64,000 nt of DNA, taken from Streptomyces sp. CC228A (GTDB taxonomy: Bacteria > Actinomycetota > Actinomycetes > Streptomycetales > Streptomycetaceae). Location: NCBI RefSeq assembly GCF_021390935.1, contig NZ_JAJPUI010000003.1, positions 248,001-312,000 of the forward strand, given 5' to 3'. The notes beneath the pieces were generated by a model that saw only the letters and a program-made list of their open reading frames with translations, did no database searches and had not been told where the DNA came from. This document shows positions 58,450 to 64,000 of this stretch, in pieces. The position numbers and the translations under genes are program-made. Numbering within the stretch: position 1 is the first letter of the stretch; each line of letters starts with the position of its first letter.

Positions 58450-59575
58450 GGCATGCCTCTCTGGATCGGCGCGGAGCCGGCCGACCGGAGTTCCGCGTTC
58501 AGTACGTGGACGAGCCGCCCGGCCGGCAGGTCGCGGGCCAGCCGGTGGCCCTGCCCGGCCCACAGGGCCATGCCCTGCGGGTCCCCGGCGGCGGCCGCGG
58601 CCTTGCGCAGGCCGCTGGTCATGTGGTGCACCTCGGGGTACGCGGCCGGGGCGTAGGGGCCGTGCTCCCGCAGGAAGCGGTTGACGAGGCTGCGCGCCGG
58701 GCGCCCGGAGAACGCGCGGGTCAGCTCCGTGTGGGTGAACACCGGGTCCGTGAGGGCCCGCTTGTGGAGCGGGTGCGCCCCGGACTCCGGGCACGCCAGG
58801 AAGGCAGTGCCGAGCTGCGCGGCCTCCGCGCCGGCCGCCAGCACGGCGGCGATCTGGCCGCCCCGCATGATGCCGCCGGCCGCGATCAGCGGCAGCCGCA
58901 CGGCCTCCCGTACGCAGGCGAGCAGCGCGAGCAGGCCGCGCCGCGGGCGCCGGGCGGGATCTGGGGGTCGTCCCGGTGGCTGCCCTGGTGGCCGCCCGCC
59001 TCGATGCCCTGCACGCACAGGGCGTCGGCGCCCGCGCGCTCGGCGGCGACGGCCTCCGCGGCGGTGGTGACGGTGACGACGGTGCGGGTGCCGACGCGGG
59101 CGAAGGACTCCAGCACCTTCGGTTCCGGGCAGCCGAAGGTGAAGGACACGACGGGCACGGGCTCGTCGAGCAGGATGGCCACCTTCGCGTCGTAGCCGTC
59201 GTCACGCCCGCTGTCGTCGGGGTCGCCGAGGGGCGTGTCGTACCAGGTGGCCTCGCCGGCGATCTGCTGGCGGTACAGGTCGAGGGCCGCCGGCGCGACG
59301 GGCGGCGGGGCGCCGGCCGGTCCGGTCGGGCCGCCCTCCTCGCCGGGGCACCGGCCCTGCGGGAGGAACAGGTTGACGCCGAAGGGCCGGCCGGTGAGCG
59401 CGCGTACCTGTTTGAGTTCCTGGTACAGGCCGTCGGCGGTCTTGTACCCGCCGGCCAGGAAGCCGAGCCCGCCGGCCTCCGCCACGGCGGCGGCGAGCCC
59501 GGGACACGAGGCACCCCCGGCCATGGGGGCCTGCACGATCGGCACCCGCCACAGCCCATTCAGCACGGACGACAT
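58446..59575 (-). CDS. Nitronate monooxygenase-like FMN protein (one frame break)
   Basis: A 2-nitropropane dioxygenase/nitronate monooxygenase-type TIM barrel (376 residues after repair). N-terminal half: VPIVQAPMAGGASCPGLAAAVAEAGGLGFLAGG and CVQGIEAGGHQGSH with the FMN/active His. C-terminal half, in another frame: LPLIAAGGIMRGGQIAAVLAAGAEAAQLGTAF and HTELTRAFSGRPAR. The switch lies at about 58935-58950, inside a conserved segment; a single extra base in the GCGGGCGCCGGGCGG area restores it. Oxidises alkyl nitronates in relatives. ATG 59575. Coupled to rsmE by ATGA. Confidence 0.83.
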
Positions 59576-59710
59576 GCAGGCATCGTGCCACGCCCCTCCG
59601 GCCGCCCGCGCGGCCCGTCGTGCGCCGCCCCGCGATCACCGGCGGGGCGGGCCGCCCGTGTCCCGGCGCGGTCGGCTCCCGCTGCGGGGGCCGGCCGCGC
59701 CGGGGGCGGA

Positions 59711-60853
59711 CTAACGGCCGTTGAACGCGTCCTTCAGCCGGGAGAACAGGCCCTGCTGCCCGGGCGCGAACTGCCCTGTGGGCCGCTCCTCGCCCCGCAG
59801 CTTCGCCAGCTCCCGCAGCAGCCGCTCCTGCTCCGGGTCGAGCTTCGTCGGGGTCTGCACCTCGACGTGCACGACGAGGTCGCCGCGCCCGCCGCCCCGC
59901 AGGTGCGTGACGCCGCGCCCGTGCAGCGGGATCGACTGCCCCGACTGCGTGCCGGGACGGATGTCGACCTCCTCCATGCCGTCCAGGGTCTCCAGCGGCA
60001 CCTTCGTGCCGAGGGCGCCCGCGGTCATCGGGATGGTCACCGTGCAGTGCAGGTCGTCCCCGCGCCGCTGGAAGACGGGGTGCGGCAGTTCGTGGATCTC
60101 CACGTACAGGTCGCCCGCCGGGCCGCCGCCCGGGCCGACCTCGCCCTCGCCTGCGAGCTGGATGCGGGTGCCGTTGTCGACACCGGCGGGGATCTTCACG
60201 GTCAGCGTGCGGCGGGACCGCACCCGCCCGTCGCCCGCGCACTCGGGGCACGGCGTCGGGACGACCGTGCCGAAGCCCTGGCACTGCGGGCACGGCCGGG
60301 ACGTCATGACCTGGCCCAGGAAGGACCGGGTGACCTGGGACACCTCACCGCGGCCGCGGCACATGTCGCAGGTCTGCGCCGTCGTCCCGGGCGCGGCGCC
60401 CTCGCCGGAGCACGTGGTGCACACCACGGCCGTGTCGACCTGGATGTCCTTCGTCGTGCCGAAGGCCGCCTCGTCGAGCTCGACCTCCAGGCGGATCATG
60501 GCGTCCTGGCCGCGCCGGGTCCGCGACCGCGGGCCGCGCTGCGTGGCCGTGCCGAAGAACGCGTCCATGATGTCGGAGAAGTTGCCGAAGCCGCCGGCTC
60601 CGAAACCGCCCGCACCGCCGGGGCCGCCGCCCGAGGAGGACAGCGGGTCGCCGCCGAGGTCGTAGACCTGCTTCTTCTGCGGGTCCGACAGCACCTCGTA
60701 GGCGGCGTTGATCTCCTTGAACCGCTCCTGCGTCTTCGGATCGGGGTTCACGTCCGGGTGCAGCTCGCGGGCGAGCCTCCGGAAGGCCTTCTTGATCTCG
60801 TCCTGGGACGCGTCGCGGCGCACGCCGAGTACGGCGTAGTAGTCCGTGGCCAC
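59711..60853 (-). CDS. dnaJ2: Chaperone DnaJ (second copy type, hrcA-linked)
   Basis: A 380-residue class I J-protein. The J domain has the HPD motif in RELHPDVNP; a Gly/Phe-rich linker (GGAGGFGAGGFGNF) follows, then four zinc-finger repeats CTTCSGEG, CDMCRGRG, CPQCQGFG and CPECAGDG, and the C-terminal substrate domain. GTG 60853 immediately follows the hrcA stop, so the genes form an operon under CIRCE control, as in other Streptomyces. Confidence 0.96.
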   Translation of the reverse strand: MATDYYAVLGVRRDASQDEIKKAFRRLARELHPDVNPDPKTQERFKEINAAYEVLSDPQKKQVYDLGGDPLSSSGGGPGGAGGFGAGGFGNFSDIMDAFFGTATQRGPRSRTRRGQDAMIRLEVELDEAAFGTTKDIQVDTAVVCTTCSGEGAAPGTTAQTCDMCRGRGEVSQVTRSFLGQVMTSRPCPQCQGFGTVVPTPCPECAGDGRVRSRRTLTVKIPAGVDNGTRIQLAGEGEVGPGGGPAGDLYVEIHELPHPVFQRRGDDLHCTVTIPMTAGALGTKVPLETLDGMEEVDIRPGTQSGQSIPLHGRGVTHLRGGGRGDLVVHVEVQTPTKLDPEQERLLRELAKLRGEERPTGQFAPGQQGLFSRLKDAFNGR

Positions 60854-61870
60854 TTACGACTCCGCCAGGATCTGTCCGACGTAACGTGCCACTGCGCGTA
60901 CCGCTCCCATCGTTCCGGGGTAGTCCATGCGGGTCGGTCCGACCACGCCGAGTTTCGCCACCGCCTCGTCGCCCGAACCGTAGCCGACCGCGACGACGGA
61001 CGTGGAGTTCAGCCCTTCGTGGGCGTTCTCGTGCCCGATGCGGACGGTCATCTTCGGGTCCGTCGCCTCACCGAGCAGCCGGAGCAGCACCACCTGCTCC
61101 TCCAGCGCCTCCAGTACGGGCCGGATGGTGAGCGGGAAGTCGTGTCCGAAGCGGGTGAGGTTGGCGGTCCCGCCGATCACCAGCCGCTCCTCGGTCTCCT
61201 CGACCAGCGTCTCCAGCAGGGTCGCCAGCACCAGGGAGACCGTCGCCCGGTCCTCCGACTCGAAGGACTCCGGGAGATCCTGCACCAGCTCCGGCACGTC
61301 CGTGAAGCGCCGCCCGACGACCCGGCTGTTCAGCCGGGCCCGCAGGTCGGCCACGGACGTCTCGCCGATCGGGGCGGGGCAGTCGACCATGCGCTGCTCC
61401 ACCCGCCCGGTGTCCGTGATCAGCACCAGCATCAGCCGCGCCGGGGCCAGCGACAGCAGCTCCACGTGCCGGACGGTCGAACGCGTCAGCGACGGGTACT
61501 GCACGACCGCGACCTGGCGGGTCAGCTGGGCGAGGAGCCGGACCGTGCGGTGCACCACGTCGTCCAGGTCGACCGCGCCGTCCAGGAAGTTCTGGATGGC
61601 GCGGCGCTCCGGCGGCGACAGCGGCTTGACCCCGGCGAGCCGGTCGACGAAGAGGCGGTAGCCCTTGTCCGTGGGGATGCGCCCGGCGCTGGTGTGGGGC
61701 TGGGCGATGAAGCCCTCCTCCTCCAGCACCGCCATGTCGTTGCGCACGGTGGCCGGTGAGACGCCCAGCTTGTGCCGCTCGGTGAGCGCCTTGGAGCCGA
61801 CGGGCTCCTCGGTGCCCACGTAGTCCTGGACGATGGCGCGCAGGACCTCGAGTCTGCGTTCACTCAGCAC
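60854..61870 (-). CDS. hrcA: Heat-inducible transcription repressor HrcA
   Basis: A 338-residue repressor of CIRCE-controlled chaperone genes. The winged helix is [27 protein letters not shown] plus [39 protein letters not shown] (spanning residues 3-70). The GAF-like and dimerisation regions follow. GTG 61870 is chosen because GGAGG lies eight bases upstream and the length equals known Streptomyces HrcA. Autoregulated through the CIRCE element 58 bp upstream. Confidence 0.96.
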   Translation of the reverse strand: MLSERRLEVLRAIVQDYVGTEEPVGSKALTERHKLGVSPATVRNDMAVLEEEGFIAQPHTSAGRIPTDKGYRLFVDRLAGVKPLSPPERRAIQNFLDGAVDLDDVVHRTVRLLAQLTRQVAVVQYPSLTRSTVRHVELLSLAPARLMLVLITDTGRVEQRMVDCPAPIGETSVADLRARLNSRVVGRRFTDVPELVQDLPESFESEDRATVSLVLATLLETLVEETEERLVIGGTANLTRFGHDFPLTIRPVLEALEEQVVLLRLLGEATDPKMTVRIGHENAHEGLNSTSVVAVGYGSGDEAVAKLGVVGPTRMDYPGTMGAVRAVARYVGQILAES

Positions 61871-61927
61871 GGCGCGCACCTCCAGTTGGCTCGGGATCTC
61901 ACTGCTGACAAGCTGCCGCGGCATCTG

Positions 61928-61954
61928 TTGGCACTCACCGTGTCCGAGTGCCAG
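61928..61954. promoter_or_regulatory. CIRCE operator of hrcA-dnaJ2
   Basis: TTGGCACTC-N9-GAGTGCCAG, the HrcA-binding inverted repeat with perfect spacing (arms 61928-61936 and 61946-61954). Consensus TTAGCACTC-N9-GAGTGCTAA. Confidence 0.92.
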
Positions 61955-62065
61955 TCATCCCCGCGCCAGTGTACGGCGCCGAGGTCATGGCGTGGCAAGG
62001 GCGGCGGTCACCCACCGCGTCACACCCCGCGCGCCGGTCGGGGGCGATGCGGATAGCGTCGCCGT

Positions 62066-62802
62066 ATGGACGTCGGTTGGGAAGAGTTCGGATGGGAGCG
62101 GCTGGCGGAGGGCGTGGGCAGGCGGCGGCTGCCCGGGTGGGACGCCACGGCCGGGCTCGTCGTGGGCGGCACCGCGGCCCTGCTGTTCGACGCGGGCGCC
62201 ACGCTGCGTGAGGGCGCGGAGCTGCGTGCACAGGCCCAGGGTCTGCTGGGGGCGGGGCGCCGCGTGACGCACATCGCACTGAGCCATGCCCACTTCGACC
62301 ATGTGCTGGGCGCGGCGGCCTTCGCCGGGGCGCAGGTGTTCGGCGCGGTCGGGATGGCGGAGCTGCTGCGGCGGGACCGGGAGGCGCTGCGGGCGGACGC
62401 GGTCCGGCACGGGGTGGCGCCGGACGAGGCGGGCGAGGCCGTGGACGTCCTCGTGCACCCGCACCACGTGGTGAGCGGCGAGTGGACCCTCGACCTGGGC
62501 GGCCGGCAGGTGCTGCTGGCGAACGCGGGCCCCGGCCACACGGGCCACGACCTGGCCCTGCTGGTGCCCGCGCCCGGCGGGGGCCGCCCGAGGTGGTGTT
62601 CTGCGGCGACCTCGTGGAGGAGTCGGACGAGCCGCAGGCCGGCCCTGACGCGGTGCCGTCCTGCTGGCCGGCGGCCCTGGACCGGCTGCTGCAGCTGGGC
62701 GGCGAGGACGCGCTGTACGTGCCGGGGCACGGGGCGGTGGTGGACGCGGCGTTCGTCCGCGCCCAACGCGACGCGCTGGCGCGGAGGTTCGGCGTGCGGT
62801 GA
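62066..62802 (+). CDS. Metallo-beta-lactamase-fold hydrolase (one frame break)
   Basis: An MBL-fold protein (245 residues after repair). The zinc motif is SHAHFDHVLG at about residue 73, GHTGHD near 160; in the other frame follow VVFCGDLVEES with the bridging Asp and ALYVPGHGAVVDAAFV with the last His. The switch lies at about 62575-62592 in a GGCGGGGGCCGCCC run; one extra base restores a normal hydrolase. ATG 62066. The reaction is unknown (glyoxalase II-like or related). The DUF3097 gene follows by 28 bp. Confidence 0.82.
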
Positions 62803-62830
62803 CGGATCACGGTGCCGTACCGTCGGCGGC

Positions 62831-63640
62831 ATGCGCCAGTACGACCCCGATCTGACCCCGCCGTGGAAGAAGCAGGCCCCCGCGCCGGAGGTGCCCGCGG
62901 AGCCCGACCTGGTGGTGGAGGAGGTGGCGACGGGCTTCTGCGGGGCGGTCGTCCGGTGCGAGGCGGGCGCGGTGACGCTGGAGGACCGGTTCGGCAAGCA
63001 CCGGGTGTTCCCGCTGGTGCCGCGCGGCTTCCTGCTGGAGGGCCGCACCGTCACCCTCGTACGGCCCCGGGGCGCGGTGCCCGCGCGCCCGTCCCGCACC
63101 GCCTCGGGGTCGGTCGCCGTGCCGGGTGCGCGGGCGCGGGTGGCCCGGGCGGGGCGGATCTACGTGGAGGGCCGCCACGACGCCGAGCTGGTCGAGAAGG
63201 TGTGGGGCGACGACCTGCGCGTCGAGGGCGTGGTCGTCGAGTACCTGGAGGGCGTCGACGACCTGCCGGCGGTCGTGCGGGACTTCCGTCCGGGCCCGGA
63301 CGCCCGGCTGGGGGTGCTGGTCGACCATCTGGTGCCGGGTTCGAAGGAGTCGCGGATCGCGGCGTCCGTCACGGACCCGCACGTCCTGGTGGTGGGCCAT
63401 CCGTACGTGGACGTGTGGCAGGCGGTGAAGCCGTCCGCGCTGGGCATCCCGGCCTGGCCGACGGTGCCGCGCGGCCAGGACTGGAAGACCGGCGTGTGCC
63501 GGGCCCTGGGCTGGCCCGCCGGGGACACCGGTGCGGCGTGGCGGCGGATCCTGGCCGCGGTCCACTCGTACAAGGACCTGGAGCCCGAGCTGCTGGGCCG
63601 GGTGGAGCACCTGATCGACTGGGTGACGAGCCCGGCCTGA
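62831..63640 (+). CDS. DUF3097 protein with TOPRIM-like motif
   Basis: A 269-residue actinobacterial protein. It begins RQYDPDLTPPWKKQ, typical of DUF3097. The middle has IYVEGRHDAELVEKVWGDDLR, which resembles a TOPRIM Glu motif, followed by LGVLVDHLVPGSKESRI and VLVVGHPYVDVWQAVKP as possible Asp motif region. ATG 62831. Because of the break in the upstream gene the two appear as one open frame, but they are separate genes. Function unknown; nucleic-acid related activity is a guess from the TOPRIM likeness. Confidence 0.82.
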   Translation: MRQYDPDLTPPWKKQAPAPEVPAEPDLVVEEVATGFCGAVVRCEAGAVTLEDRFGKHRVFPLVPRGFLLEGRTVTLVRPRGAVPARPSRTASGSVAVPGARARVARAGRIYVEGRHDAELVEKVWGDDLRVEGVVVEYLEGVDDLPAVVRDFRPGPDARLGVLVDHLVPGSKESRIAASVTDPHVLVVGHPYVDVWQAVKPSALGIPAWPTVPRGQDWKTGVCRALGWPAGDTGAAWRRILAAVHSYKDLEPELLGRVEHLIDWVTSPA

Positions 63641-63734
63641 CCCTGTCCCCGAGCGGCACCCCGCCGGGGCGGCGGGGGTCCGGGGCTTGTGGGGCACGGC
63701 CGCCGCCGCGGGGCGGGGCCGCGGCCGACCGCTT

Positions 63735-63783
63735 CGGCGGTACCGGCTGGTCGGCGGTACCGGCTGGTCGGCGGTACCGGCTA
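63735..63783. repeat. Three tandem copies of a 17-bp unit
   Basis: CGGCGGTACCGGCTGGT at 63735-63751 and 63752-63768, and a third copy ending CTA at 63769-63783. It lies just before the transposase gene and could be target-flanking sequence or part of the element end. Confidence 0.85.
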
Positions 63784-63846
63784 GATGAATGAGTCCGATG
63801 TTCGTGCTGGTCGCGACCATGGCGAAGGGCGCCCGTTGGTCAGTGT

Positions 63847-64000
63847 GTGAAGACAAACCTGGACGCCCTTCTGGCGGCACTGTACGTGTTCATCGACGAC
63901 CATGTGGCGCCTTGTCGCCGGATCGGGCGACCCCCGAAACTGACGGACGCCGAACTGCTGTGCCTGGCGGTCGCCCAGGTCCTGCTCGGTTTTCCCTCGG
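63847..64000 (+). mobile_element. IS982-family transposase, 5' part (cut by window edge)
   Basis: GTG 63847 opens a frame to the end of the window: MKTNLDALLAALYVFIDDHV, then APCRRIGRPPKLTDAELLCLAVAQVLLGF. This opening, with the Gly-Arg-Pro-Pro-Lys-Leu-Thr-Asp-Ala-Glu stretch, is that of IS982-type transposases. The DDE catalytic residues lie beyond the window. The left inverted repeat should be within about 63783-63846 but cannot be fixed without the right end. Confidence 0.8.

Noticed and set aside
62066..63640. Fusion of a metallo-beta-lactamase with DUF3097
   Set aside because: The apparent single frame arises because one base is missing in the first gene; each part has its own natural start and stop.

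Overview
The window is GC-rich chromosomal DNA from an actinomycete, almost certainly a Streptomyces. The signs are heavy G/C at third codon positions, frequent GTG starts, ATGA/GTGA stop-start overlaps, and a gene order that I recall (from memory, not searched) as the conserved Streptomyces core block running from dnaG to hrcA/dnaJ.

Layout: 0-6.5 kb holds dnaG (cut by the left edge), an FAD oxidoreductase, dgt, a CbiX-like chelatase and an aquaporin. From 6.5 to 13.9 kb lies an accessory, leftward operon that looks like an undescribed peptide-modification (RiPP-like) system. It starts with two micro-genes encoding near-identical 17/18-residue Arg/Lys/Ser-rich peptides, each followed by a strong hairpin. 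Then come a beta-propeller protein, an MFS exporter, a GTP cyclohydrolase II-like protein, a WD40 protein and a formylglycine-generating-enzyme-like protein, the last five linked by stop-start overlaps. From 14 to 25.3 kb are cutA, a gamma-glutamylcyclotransferase-like gene, the nitrate assimilation genes (nasA; an FAD reductase with nirB and nirD) with GlnR-type boxes, a YdcF/SanA protein, a class F sortase with a secreted partner, and a TSUP transporter. From 25 to 32 kb are a VOC protein, a PhoX-like phosphatase, an ArsR-type regulator and ppdK. From 32 to 45.9 kb are dusB, a small conserved protein, glyS, the zinc regulon znuACB-zur with a Zur box, uppS, recO, a ferredoxin reductase, a TerB-like protein and leuA with its leuL leader peptide. 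From 46 to 62 kb are an M4 protease with its emfourin-type inhibitor, the era / CDA-like / MmcQ / corC / ybeY / phoH block, a PfkB kinase, a TPR protein with a prenyl synthase, rnz, a HIT protein, rsmE, a nitronate monooxygenase-like gene, and dnaJ2-hrcA with a CIRCE operator. The right end has a metallo-beta-lactamase gene, a DUF3097 gene and the start of an IS982-type transposase.

Data quality: about nine genes (dgt, the FGE-like and GCHII-like genes, the GGCT gene, nasA, the YdcF gene, the prenyl synthase, the nitronate monooxygenase and the MBL gene) are out of frame with themselves. In every case one extra base restores the frame, and the break lies in a G/C-rich run. At 15.08-15.10 kb one missing base explains read-through of two convergent genes at once. 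I therefore read these as systematic single-base under-calls rather than decay. Coordinates of those genes are given end to end across the shifts.

Functionally most of the window is housekeeping: replication, translation and tRNA/rRNA modification, nitrogen, zinc and leucine homeostasis, and heat shock. The peptide operon is the part most likely to be new biology.
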